Origin: Isoptericola sediminis
GTDB lineage: Bacteria; Actinomycetota; Actinomycetes; Actinomycetales; Cellulomonadaceae
Length of the DNA: 57,603 nt
Direction of reading: 5' to 3'
NCBI RefSeq assembly: GCF_013085345.1
Contig: NZ_JABFAJ010000020.1
Location: forward strand, 1 to 57,603
This document shows, in pieces, positions 40,929 to 49,027 of the stretch (its first letter is position 1; each line of letters starts with the position of its first letter). The notes beneath the pieces are model-generated. The model saw nothing but the letters and a program-made list of their open reading frames with translations. It made no database searches and had not been told where the DNA came from. Made by a program: the position numbers and the translations under genes.

Positions 40929-43016
40929 TTAGAGCGGTGGACCCTCCGGCAGCTGCCGTTTCGTGACCTTGAGGATCACGTGGACCGGTGGCTTGACGCC
41001 GTCGTTGAGGTCCTCGGCGCGGGCCCGGGAGACGGGACGCAGCACGCCGTCCCGGAGGACGTAGAGCTGGCTCTGCTTCCGGACCCGCACCACGACGAGC
41101 TCGGGCCAGCCGGGGAGCCGGGGGACGGAGAGCATCAGTGCCTTGCTCCAGTGCTGGGTCACGGCCGAGGCGCGGACGTTGCCGGTGCCGTCGATGCGCA
41201 CGAGGCCTTGTCGTGACACGAGGAACTCGCGTCCGTTCCTGCGGACCACCACTCCGGTGGTGGGCGGGACCCGGGGCATCAACGACACGCTCGGCCCGTC
41301 GAGCCGTGCGGTGTCGAGCTCGCCCAGCGGGGTTCGCCGGTACAGCGGGTTGTTGAGGTAGCCGTGCTTGCGGCCACCCACCACGAGGCGTTTCCGCCCG
41401 GTGTCCCGGTTCACGACCACCACGGCCGACCGCACCACGGGCGACCCGTAGGACAGCCGGTCGATCGCGCTGAACGCCATCCGCACGACCGGTGTCTCCT
41501 TGTTGATGCGACGCAGGGACTCCATGTCGAAGGCCTCACGCTTCGTGCCGTCCACGATGCGGTAGAGCCGACCGTCCGTGGTGCGGACCGTCTGCTGCAG
41601 CCGGCCACCCGGCTCGAGGGCGTTCGACTGAGCCCAGGTGACGGGTATCGCCTTCCTGCAGGAGGCTCCGTACTCACGCACGATCGAGCAGCCGCCGACG
41701 TGCTTCCGGCCTTGCTCGACCAGGGCGAAGGTCCCGTTCGGACGCTCGACGAAGGTTCCGTCGGGCACGTCGAGGGCTGCGGCCGCTTCCTGGATGGCGG
41801 CCGCACGGCGCCGGATCTCGCCCAGCTTCTCGTACAGGGTCCTGCCCGGACAGGCCGTGTAGCCGACGTCCCGATGGCCGAAGACGTGGGCGAGGGGTGT
41901 GCCGTCGACCGTGGTCGAACCGTCGGCAGGCACGCCGTGCAGCGCGAGCTTCCAGGCCAGGAGGTCCACGACGGCGCCGACGGCGGCGTTCGACACGGTC
42001 GCCGACTCGTAGTTGCCGAGGACGCTGACACCGGTGGAGACGCTGTTGTACCCCTGGGCGTGGGCGCCGATCGTCTGCGCGGTGATCCCGCCGGCCCGTC
42101 CTTCCCACAGCCGGCCGAACTTGTCGACGACGAAGTTGTAGCCGATGTCTCCCCAGCCACGCGTCTGGGCGTGGTAGGCGTAGATCCCGCGGATGATCCC
42201 GGGGACCTGACCCTCGGAGTACGAGTTCGTGCCGGCGGTGTGGTGGACGGCGGCCGCGCGGACGTCGCCCTGCCGCGGTGTCCAGCTCATGATCGACTCG
42301 TCGGCCCCCCAGGCGGCGCGTGACGCGATCGTGGGGCGATCCGGGACCGGTACCGCGGCGACGGCGGCACCGTGCGGCGAGGTCGCCGACGGCGGTACGG
42401 GCACGTCGTCGTCGGCCGGCGACGTCCCCGGATCGACGACGGAGAGCTCCAGGTCGCGCACGGACCCGGCCGCCGGGCCGGTCACGCGGGCCTGCACCTG
42501 CGCGACGTCACCGACGACGACCGGTTCCGTCCCGTCCAGCGTGCCCTGCGGCGACGGCTCGACGGCGACGTGCTCCCAGGGTCCCCAGCCGGTGTCGCCG
42601 TCGGAGGTGGCACCGGCCGTCCGGGAGGTGCGGACCTCGACGTCGAGGGCCCGGGCGGCGACACCGCCGGTCCAGGTCACGCCCACGACCCCGAACCCGG
42701 TGACGTCCGCGGTGGCCAGGAGCGCGTCGCCGGCGGCTCCGGTGTCTCCCGAGGTGTCGTGCGCCCCGCCGCCCCGGCGCTCTGCGCCGCGGGGATCCGG
42801 CACGAACGCCGTCCGTTCGGTCGTCGCCCGGACCGGTTCCGGTCGGCTGTCGGGTGCCGCCCCGAGAGGTCCTGCCGCCCCGGACGCCGTCGGCGTCCCG
42901 CTGTCGGGGGCGGAGGGCACCGCCTGAGCGCCGGGGACGGCGACCAGTGAGAACGTCAGCAGGCCGACGAGGGCGGTCGTCAACGACCTCCACCCGGCGC
43001 GTGCGGCGTGGGTCAC
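40929..43016 (-). CDS. Secreted N-acetylmuramoyl-alanine amidase, PGRP type
   Basis: The 695-residue exported enzyme should cut the MurNAc-L-Ala bond of peptidoglycan. After a signal peptide (LTTALVGLLTFSLVAVPGAQA) comes a Pro/Thr/Asp-rich region with a beta domain (about 75-215). The amidase_2/PGRP domain spans about 230-400, with zinc ligands in AVHHTAG near 259 and GHRDVGYTACPG near 380, and the conserved GYNFVVDKFGRLWEGRAGG. The remaining 300 residues or so hold repeated motifs such as RTTDGRLYRIVDGTKREAF and may bind wall polymers. GTG at 43016 is chosen because it opens the basic signal peptide; no ribosome site is clear. Confidence 0.9.
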   Translation of the reverse strand: MTHAARAGWRSLTTALVGLLTFSLVAVPGAQAVPSAPDSGTPTASGAAGPLGAAPDSRPEPVRATTERTAFVPDPRGAERRGGGAHDTSGDTGAAGDALLATADVTGFGVVGVTWTGGVAARALDVEVRTSRTAGATSDGDTGWGPWEHVAVEPSPQGTLDGTEPVVVGDVAQVQARVTGPAAGSVRDLELSVVDPGTSPADDDVPVPPSATSPHGAAVAAVPVPDRPTIASRAAWGADESIMSWTPRQGDVRAAAVHHTAGTNSYSEGQVPGIIRGIYAYHAQTRGWGDIGYNFVVDKFGRLWEGRAGGITAQTIGAHAQGYNSVSTGVSVLGNYESATVSNAAVGAVVDLLAWKLALHGVPADGSTTVDGTPLAHVFGHRDVGYTACPGRTLYEKLGEIRRRAAAIQEAAAALDVPDGTFVERPNGTFALVEQGRKHVGGCSIVREYGASCRKAIPVTWAQSNALEPGGRLQQTVRTTDGRLYRIVDGTKREAFDMESLRRINKETPVVRMAFSAIDRLSYGSPVVRSAVVVVNRDTGRKRLVVGGRKHGYLNNPLYRRTPLGELDTARLDGPSVSLMPRVPPTTGVVVRRNGREFLVSRQGLVRIDGTGNVRASAVTQHWSKALMLSVPRLPGWPELVVVRVRKQSQLYVLRDGVLRPVSRARAEDLNDGVKPPVHVILKVTKRQLPEGPPL

Positions 43017-43165
43017 CCGAGGAACGCTACGAGCGCCCCTGGGCACCCGCACGCCCGACGCGGCCGTCCGGCGCCTCGACCAGCAAGTTTCACCCGCACC
43101 CGCCGGCCGCCGAGTGTTCACGCAGCGGCCATCCCTGACGCCTGGGGGTGCGCGGGTCCGCGACC

Positions 43166-43171
43166 TAGACT
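43166..43171 (+). promoter_or_regulatory. -10 box of ugd
   Basis: TAGACT lies 7 bases before the ATG at 43179; leaderless. Confidence 0.6.
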
Positions 43172-43178
43172 CGCAGGC

Positions 43179-44486
43179 ATGCGGGTCTCCGTGGTGGGTC
43201 TGGGGTATCTGGGTGCCGTGCACGCGGCGTCCATGGCGTCGTTGGGCCACGAGGTCGTGGGGGTCGACGTGGACGTCGCGCGGGTGGAGTCGTTGGCGCT
43301 GGGCAAGTCGCCGTTCTTCGAGCCGGGGTTCGACGAGCTGCTGGCGCGGGCGGTGGGTGCCGGGCGGCTGTCGGTGACGTCGGACGTGGCGGCGGTGGCT
43401 GGTGCGCGGGTGCACTTCGTGTGCGTGGGCACGCCGCAGGCGGCGGGCTCGGGGGCGGCGGACCTGTCGTTCGTGGAGGCGGCGGTGTCCTCGTTGGTGC
43501 CGCACCTGGGCCCGGGTGAGGTGGTGGTGGGCAAGTCGACGGTGCCGGTCGGGACGGCGGCGCGGCTGGCCGCCCGGGTCGAGGCGGTGGGGGCCACGCT
43601 GGTGTGGAACCCGGAGTTCCTGCGCGAGGGGTTCGCGGTGGCGGACACGTTGCACCCGGACCGGATCGTGTACGGGGTGCCCGACGGTGAGGCCGGCCGG
43701 CGGGCGGCCGGGCTGCTGGACGAGGTGTACGCGGCGCCGTTGGCCGAGGGGACCCCGCAGGTGGTGACGGACTACGCGACCGCCGAGCTGGTCAAGGTCG
43801 CGGCGAACTCGTTCCTGGCCACGAAGATCTCGTTCATCAACGCGATGGCCGAGCTGTGCGAGGTCGCCGGGGGCGACGTGACGCGGCTGGCGGACGCGAT
43901 CGGGCACGACCAGCGCATCGGGCGCAAGTTCCTCAACGCCGGGCTCGGTTTCGGCGGGGGGTGCCTGCCCAAGGACATCCGGGCGTTCATGGCCCGCGCG
44001 GACGAGCTCGGCGCGGGCGAGGCGGTGGCATTCCTGGGCGAGGTCGACGCGATCAACACCCGGCGGCGGGCACGCATGGTCGAGCTGGCCGTCGAGGTCC
44101 TCGGCGGGGACGTGGCCGGGGCGCGGGTGGCGGTGCTGGGGGCGGCGTTCAAGCCCGACAGCGACGACGTGCGCGACTCGCCGGCCCTGGACGTGGCCGC
44201 ACGGCTGGACGGGCTCGGCGGTCACGTGGTGGTCCACGACCCGCAGGCGATCGACAACGCCCGCCGCAAGGAACCCTCCCTGGCCTACGAGCGCGACCTC
44301 GAGGCGGCGCTGACCGGCGCGGACGTGGTGCTGGTGCTGACCGAGTGGCGCCACTACCGCGACCTGGACCCCGCCCGCGCCGCCGCCCTGGTGGCCCGTC
44401 CCCAGGTCCTGGACGGCCGCGGCGCCCTGGACCGCGAGGCCTGGCAGGCCGCCGGCTGGACCTACCGCGCCCTCGGCCGTCCCTGA
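43179..44486 (+). CDS. ugd: UDP-glucose 6-dehydrogenase
   Basis: It makes UDP-glucuronate from UDP-glucose with two NAD+. The 435-residue protein has the N-terminal NAD site VVGLGYLGAVHA, the middle domain with the catalytic Cys near 262 in FGGGCLPKD, and a C-terminal sugar-binding domain (GAAFKPDSDDVRDSP). Related GDP-mannose dehydrogenases share these motifs, but GFGGGCLPKDIRA and WNPEFLREG favour UDP-glucose. It probably supplies uronic acid for a surface polymer. Its stop (TGA) is one base from the converging TIGR03089 stop (TCA) inside the palindrome CCTGAGTCAGG. Confidence 0.93.
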   Translation: MRVSVVGLGYLGAVHAASMASLGHEVVGVDVDVARVESLALGKSPFFEPGFDELLARAVGAGRLSVTSDVAAVAGARVHFVCVGTPQAAGSGAADLSFVEAAVSSLVPHLGPGEVVVGKSTVPVGTAARLAARVEAVGATLVWNPEFLREGFAVADTLHPDRIVYGVPDGEAGRRAAGLLDEVYAAPLAEGTPQVVTDYATAELVKVAANSFLATKISFINAMAELCEVAGGDVTRLADAIGHDQRIGRKFLNAGLGFGGGCLPKDIRAFMARADELGAGEAVAFLGEVDAINTRRRARMVELAVEVLGGDVAGARVAVLGAAFKPDSDDVRDSPALDVAARLDGLGGHVVVHDPQAIDNARRKEPSLAYERDLEAALTGADVVLVLTEWRHYRDLDPARAAALVARPQVLDGRGALDREAWQAAGWTYRALGRP

Positions 44487-44487
44487 G

Positions 44488-45210
44488 TCAGGCCCGCGTG
44501 ATCTGCTCGGTGGCCACGAGCCGCTCGAGCCGTTCGGGGTCGCCGTCCAGGGCCTGCGCCGTCGCGGCCGAGGTCAGGACGACCGAACCCCCTGCCGCCC
44601 ACACGGCGAGGACCTGGGCGAGGACCTCGGCGACCGCCCCGGTCCCGCGGACCAGGACGCGCCCGGCATCGGCGTCGGTGGTCGGTACGGGCTCGCCGCC
44701 GGCCAGCGCGGTCAGCGGGGTGCCCGCACCGGCCGCCGGGTCGACGACGATGGCGTCGCCGTAGGTCATGACCGCCCCCGCGGCGTCGACGGCGCCGGGC
44801 GGGAGCTCACCCTCGAAGCGACGGGCGAGGGCCGGCAGCGCGACGGCGACGAGCTGGTCGGTCCCGGTCCACGCGTCGGGGCGGGAGCTGACGACCACGT
44901 CCGCGTCCGCGTGGTCCGGAGAGTCCGCGGCCGGGTCGAGCAGCGCCACGTCCGCCCCGCACCGGGCGGCGGCCAGGGCCCAGACGACCTGCCGCCAGCC
45001 GACGGGCAGGTCGACGACGACGTCGCTGCCCGGCTCGGTGTCGAACTCCTCGACGAGCAGGTTGACGGTCTTGGCGACCCAGTTGTCCACCACGGCGCCG
45101 GACAGCTCGATCCGTTCGCCGTCGTCGCCGTACCAGGTCAGGGCGGGCCGTCCGCCGAGGGCGGTGAGTCGGGCGAGGAGGCCGGTCGCGGTGGTGTCTG
45201 GGGTGGTCAC
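44488..45210 (-). CDS. TIGR03089 family protein
   Basis: This 240-residue actinobacterial protein resembles the N-terminal part of AMP-binding (acyl-CoA synthetase-like) enzymes: LTWYGDDGERIELSGAVVDNWVAKTVNLL matches their opening, and later GTPLTALAGGEP a degenerate core. It is far too short to hold the C-terminal AMP-binding domain, so it is probably not a ligase. Its function is unknown. GTG at 45210 is preceded by TAGGGT at 6 bases. In M. tuberculosis the orthologue (Rv3268) also lies beside an LCP gene and near whiB2. Confidence 0.88.
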   Translation of the reverse strand: MTTPDTTATGLLARLTALGGRPALTWYGDDGERIELSGAVVDNWVAKTVNLLVEEFDTEPGSDVVVDLPVGWRQVVWALAAARCGADVALLDPAADSPDHADADVVVSSRPDAWTGTDQLVAVALPALARRFEGELPPGAVDAAGAVMTYGDAIVVDPAAGAGTPLTALAGGEPVPTTDADAGRVLVRGTGAVAEVLAQVLAVWAAGGSVVLTSAATAQALDGDPERLERLVATEQITRA

Positions 45211-45216
45211 CGGACC

Positions 45217-45222
45217 ACCCTA
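45217..45222 (-). promoter_or_regulatory. -10 box of the TIGR03089 gene
   Basis: TAGGGT lies 6 bases before the GTG at 45210; leaderless. The ACCTCA repeats begin 15 bases further upstream, over its -35 region. Confidence 0.6.
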
Positions 45223-45236
45223 CGAGGTGTCCAGGA

Positions 45237-45264
45237 ACCTCAGAGGTACCTCAACGGGACCTCA
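45237..45264. repeat. Three ACCTCA direct repeats at exact 11-bp spacing
   Basis: ACCTCA starts at 45237, 45248 and 45259, one copy per DNA helical turn, in the divergent region between the TIGR03089 gene and whiB2. Such phased hexamers are typical of binding sites for OmpR/PhoP or SARP regulators. It covers the -35 region of the TIGR03089 promoter and lies about 50 bases upstream of the whiB2 -35. Confidence 0.7.
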
Positions 45265-45312
45265 GTGCCGTGTGAACACGTCATGGAATTGCGCCACCTA
45301 GCACATTTCGGC

Positions 45313-45341
45313 TTGACGACCCGAGATGACACGCGTGTAAT
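45313..45341 (+). promoter_or_regulatory. Principal-sigma promoter of whiB2
   Basis: TTGACG, 17 bases, TGTAAT (5 of 6 matches to each consensus hexamer). This predicts a start near 45348 and a leader of about 38 bases ending in a strong ribosome site. Unlike its neighbours, whiB2 is therefore leadered. Confidence 0.75.
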
Positions 45342-45385
45342 TCCAGGTATGCAGTTTCTTCGAGGACGGCATGGAGGGGCACGCC

Positions 45386-45724
45386 ATGTGGAATTTGCTC
45401 GACGGGGACCAGGGGGCCTTCCCGTCTGACATCGGTCAGGAGACGGATCGGGTCGCCCCGGTCCTCCCGCTCTTCGGCGGCGACGACGTCGTCGAGGAGG
45501 AAACCCTGCTCGGGTGGCAGGAACGAGCCCTGTGCGCCCAGACGGACCCGGAAGCCTTCTTCCCGGAGAAGGGCGGGTCCACCCGCGAGGCGAAGAAGGT
45601 CTGCGCCTCGTGCGAGGTCCGGTCGGAATGCCTGGACTACGCGCTCGAGAACGACGAGCGCTTCGGCATCTGGGGCGGGCTCTCGGAGCGCGAACGGCGA
45701 AAGCTCAAGCGGCGCGCCGTCTGA
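45386..45724 (+). CDS. whiB2: WhiB2/WhmD-type iron-sulfur regulator
   Basis: The 112-residue Wbl protein has a [4Fe-4S] cluster on Cys50, Cys73, Cys76 and Cys82, GIWGG at the turn, and a basic C-terminus (RERRKLKRR). The sequence QERALCAQTDPEAFFPEKGGSTREAKKVC matches the WhiB/WhmD subgroup needed for septation and sporulation in relatives. An upstream in-frame ATG (45371) exists, but GGAGGGG at 45373-45379 is ideally placed for 45386, which I use. It lies in the conserved whiB2-DUF5719-manB neighbourhood. Confidence 0.93.
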   Translation: MWNLLDGDQGAFPSDIGQETDRVAPVLPLFGGDDVVEEETLLGWQERALCAQTDPEAFFPEKGGSTREAKKVCASCEVRSECLDYALENDERFGIWGGLSERERRKLKRRAV

Positions 45725-45760
45725 CCGATATCCCACACGCCGGGGTCGGGGCGCCGCATC

Positions 45761-48700
45761 ATGGCGCTCAGGATGACTGCACCGCACCTGACCCGGACAC
45801 CTGACGGGGCCGCGCGCGACGACGTGGCCCCCGGGTCGGTGACGGGCGTGCCGGCCCGGCAGTCCGTGACCGTGGCGGCCGTCGTCGTCACCCGCGGACG
45901 CACCCCCTTCCTCCCGGCCACCCTCGACGCGGTGGCCGCGCAGGTCCGGGAGCCCCAGGACGTCGTCGTCGTCGACGTCGACGCCGCCCCCTCCACCGGA
46001 CAGCATCCCGACCTGCGCCTCGGGGACCGGCAGTACGTCGGGGCGTCCGGCTCGCGCACCCTCGGCGAGGCCGTCGACCGGGCCCTGACCGCGCTGGGTC
46101 TGGAGAGCACGACCTGGTTGTGGATCCTCCACGACGACTCGGCGCCCGCCCCCGACGCCCTGGCGGCCCTGCTGCGCGCCGTCGAGCACTCGTCGGCGGT
46201 CGCGGTCGCGGGCTGCAAGCAACGGCGGTGGCCCCTGGACGACGACGGCCACCCGCTGCCCCCGGACCCCGACCGGCCCGGTGTCCTGGTCGAGGTCGGC
46301 TACACCGTCTCGCCGCTCGGCCGTCGGATGACCGGGATCGACGACTCGGAGATCGACCAGGGCCAGCACGACGCCCGCGAGGACGTCCTCGCCGTCGGCC
46401 TGGCCGGGGCGCTCGTGCGGCGGACGGTGTGGACCGACCTCGGCGGCACCGACCCGGAGCTCGGCCGGTTCGGCGACAGCCTCGATCTGTGCCGCCGCGC
46501 GCGACTCGCCGGGCACCGTGTCGTCGTGGTCCCGGACGCCGTCGTCCATCACGCACAGGCGTCGCTGCGCGGCCTGCGGGGGTCCCGCGGTCACCGGCAC
46601 CGCGGGCGCCGGTCCGCCTCCGCCTACGCGCGGCGGCGCAGCCAGCTGTACACCCGGCTCGTCGGTGTCCCCCTGCCGGTGCTCCCGCTGGCCATGGTCG
46701 CCATGATCGTGTGGGCGCCCGTCGCCGCGGCCTACCGGCTGGCCCTCACCCGTCCGGGGCAGGCGCGCGACGAGCTCCTCGCCCCGGTGGCGACGGTGCT
46801 GCGGCTGGTCCCGCTGACCAGGGGCAGACGGCGTGCCGCCCGCACGCGTCGGATGCCGCGGCGGGTCCTGCGCCCGCTGCAGGCGGGCTGGCGCGACGTC
46901 GTCGCCCGCCGTCGGGACGCCCGTCTCACCCGGGCCGAGGCGCACCGGACCCGGCGGGCGGTCACCGACCTCGAACGTGCCGAGCTGACGGCCCTGGCCC
47001 GACGCCGCCGGACGGGCCTGTCGGTCGTGCTGGTGAGCACGGCACTGCTGGCCCTGGCCGCGTTCGGGTCCTGGCAGGGCGTGCTCGCCGACGGCGGGCG
47101 CGTCGTCGGGGGTGCGCTGCTCCCCGCCCCCGCCGCCCTGGGCGAGGTGGCCGACGCGGCGACCTCCGGATGGGTGCAGGACGGTCTCGGCACCGGGGCG
47201 CCGGCGGACCCGTGGCTGGGGGTGCTGGTGATCCTCACCGCCCTGGTCGGCGGTGCCGCACAGACGGCGGTCAACGCGCTCGTCCTGGCGGCGCTGCCGT
47301 TGGCCGCGCTCGGCGCCTGGTGCGGGTCCGGAGCGGTCAGCCGGTCCGTGTGGGCGCGGGTCGCGGCGGCGCTCGTGTGGACGGCATGGCCCGGTTTCCT
47401 CGAGTCCCTCACCACGGGTCGTCTCGGCGCGGTGCTCGCCCACCTGGCCCTGCCGTGGCTGCTCCTGGCGGTGCTGCGTGCGCTCGGCCGCCAGGCCCGC
47501 GACGACGTCGGCCCCCCGGCGGCGCCCCGGGGGTCGCTCGGTGCGGCCGCGGCGGCCGGCCTGCTGCTGGGCGTCGTCGTCGCCGGTGCCCCGGCGCTCG
47601 CTGCGGTCGCCCTGCTCACCGGCGTGGTGGGACTGGTCGTCGCCCGGACGCACTGGCGTCGCGTCCTGGTCGTGCTGCTCCCCGCGGTCGTCCTCGCGCT
47701 GCCCTTCTGGTGGCACGCCGTCGCCACCTGGACCACCGGCGGATGGCGTCCGCTGCTGGCCTCCGTCGGGACGCCGACGCCTGCCGGGGCCGTCGACGGT
47801 CTCACCCTGCTGCTGGGCCACCCGACCCCGCCGCAGCCGTGGGCGGCCGGGCTCGACCTGCCGTGGCAGCCCTTCCAGGAGGCCGGGCCGTGGGTGCTCG
47901 GGACCGGGCTCCTGGCGCTCGCGGCCGCCGGACTCCTCCTGGGTCGCCACCGCCGCGCGGCGGTGCTCGCCGTCGGTGTCGCCGTCCTCGGACTCCTGCT
48001 GGCCCTCGTCGCGAGCGGGACGGTCGTGGCCGCCGACGACGCGGGCGGCGCGGTGCACGGCTGGGCGGCGCCCGGACTCTCCGTGGTGCTGCTCGGGCTC
48101 GGGGTCGCCGCGCTGACCGCCGTCCCGGAGCCCGGGACCCGTCGTCCGGTGCGCCTGCTCACGGGCACGCTGGCGGTCGTCGCCCTGCTCGTCCCGGTCC
48201 TCGGGCTCGGCGCCTGGTGGTACGACGACGCCCGGGGCGCCGCCGTCGGCGAGCTGCGGGCCGCCGCGGCCGGGGTGGTCCCGGCGGTCGGGCAGGAGCT
48301 CCAGGCCGCCCCCCGGTCGGCACGCGTCCTGCAGGTCGACCGGGTCGACGGGGTGGTGGAGTACACGCTGCTCCGTCGCGACGGCTCGAGCATGCTCGAC
48401 TCCTCGGTCGTCGTGCGGGCCCGTGAGGCCGGTCTCGTGCCGGGTCGGGAGCGGCCGGACGTCGCCGCGCTCGACACGCTCACCGCCCAGGTGGCCGCGG
48501 GCCGGAGCCCCGAGCTGGCGGACCGGTTGTCCGCTCTCGGTGTGGGCGCCGTCCAGGTGCCTCCCGACGGCGACCCCGAGCTCGTCACGACCCTCGACCT
48601 CGTGCCGGGTCTGAGCCGCGTGACGGAGAGCTCCGTGCTCCTGTGGCGCGTCGACCCCGCGGGGCCGCGCCCCGCCTGGGCCACCGTGCTGCGCACGGCC

Positions 48701-49027
48701 CCGGAGGACGGACGGGCCTCCGCCCCCGTGCGCACCCTCGACAGCGACGGCCGCACCGTGGACGACGTCGTGGGGACCGGCGACCCGGACCGCGTCCTGG
48801 TCCTCGCGGAGTCCGCCGGTGCCGGATGGCGCGCGGACGTCGACGGGCGGCGGCTGCCGGCGACCGAGGTCGACGGTCGGCAGGCCTTCGTGCTCGGGGC
48901 GGACGCCGGTGAGGTCCACGTCGGGTACGCCGCGCCGTCACGGCCGCCCTGGTTCGCGCTGTGCGGCCTGGTGCTGGTGGTCTACGTGCTGCTGGCCCTG
49001 CCGCTGTCCCGGCGGAGGAACCGATGA
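45761..49027 (+). CDS. Giant multi-membrane family 2 glycosyltransferase
   Basis: The protein has 1088 residues. Residues about 35-290 form a GT-A fold glycosyltransferase (AAVVVTRGRTPFLPATLDAV, the metal/nucleotide motif WLWILHDDSAP, the acceptor region GRFGDSLDLCRRARLAGHRV). From about 305 there are a dozen or so hydrophobic segments with cytoplasmic Arg-rich loops, then a soluble C-terminal domain near 840-1060 and a final helix (WFALCGLVLVVYVLLALPL). It probably adds a sugar to a lipid-linked wall polymer or exports it. The sugar is unknown. ATG at 45761 is preferred to 45773 because GGGGCG stands 8 bases upstream. It overlaps the DUF5719 start (ATGA). Confidence 0.87.
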   Translation: MALRMTAPHLTRTPDGAARDDVAPGSVTGVPARQSVTVAAVVVTRGRTPFLPATLDAVAAQVREPQDVVVVDVDAAPSTGQHPDLRLGDRQYVGASGSRTLGEAVDRALTALGLESTTWLWILHDDSAPAPDALAALLRAVEHSSAVAVAGCKQRRWPLDDDGHPLPPDPDRPGVLVEVGYTVSPLGRRMTGIDDSEIDQGQHDAREDVLAVGLAGALVRRTVWTDLGGTDPELGRFGDSLDLCRRARLAGHRVVVVPDAVVHHAQASLRGLRGSRGHRHRGRRSASAYARRRSQLYTRLVGVPLPVLPLAMVAMIVWAPVAAAYRLALTRPGQARDELLAPVATVLRLVPLTRGRRRAARTRRMPRRVLRPLQAGWRDVVARRRDARLTRAEAHRTRRAVTDLERAELTALARRRRTGLSVVLVSTALLALAAFGSWQGVLADGGRVVGGALLPAPAALGEVADAATSGWVQDGLGTGAPADPWLGVLVILTALVGGAAQTAVNALVLAALPLAALGAWCGSGAVSRSVWARVAAALVWTAWPGFLESLTTGRLGAVLAHLALPWLLLAVLRALGRQARDDVGPPAAPRGSLGAAAAAGLLLGVVVAGAPALAAVALLTGVVGLVVARTHWRRVLVVLLPAVVLALPFWWHAVATWTTGGWRPLLASVGTPTPAGAVDGLTLLLGHPTPPQPWAAGLDLPWQPFQEAGPWVLGTGLLALAAAGLLLGRHRRAAVLAVGVAVLGLLLALVASGTVVAADDAGGAVHGWAAPGLSVVLLGLGVAALTAVPEPGTRRPVRLLTGTLAVVALLVPVLGLGAWWYDDARGAAVGELRAAAAGVVPAVGQELQAAPRSARVLQVDRVDGVVEYTLLRRDGSSMLDSSVVVRAREAGLVPGRERPDVAALDTLTAQVAAGRSPELADRLSALGVGAVQVPPDGDPELVTTLDLVPGLSRVTESSVLLWRVDPAGPRPAWATVLRTAPEDGRASAPVRTLDSDGRTVDDVVGTGDPDRVLVLAESAGAGWRADVDGRRLPATEVDGRQAFVLGADAGEVHVGYAAPSRPPWFALCGLVLVVYVLLALPLSRRRNR

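Noticed and set aside
45269-45280. CRP-like site CGTGTGAACACG before whiB2
   Set aside because: The arms are short and the spacing does not fit TGTGA-N6-TCACA; probably chance.
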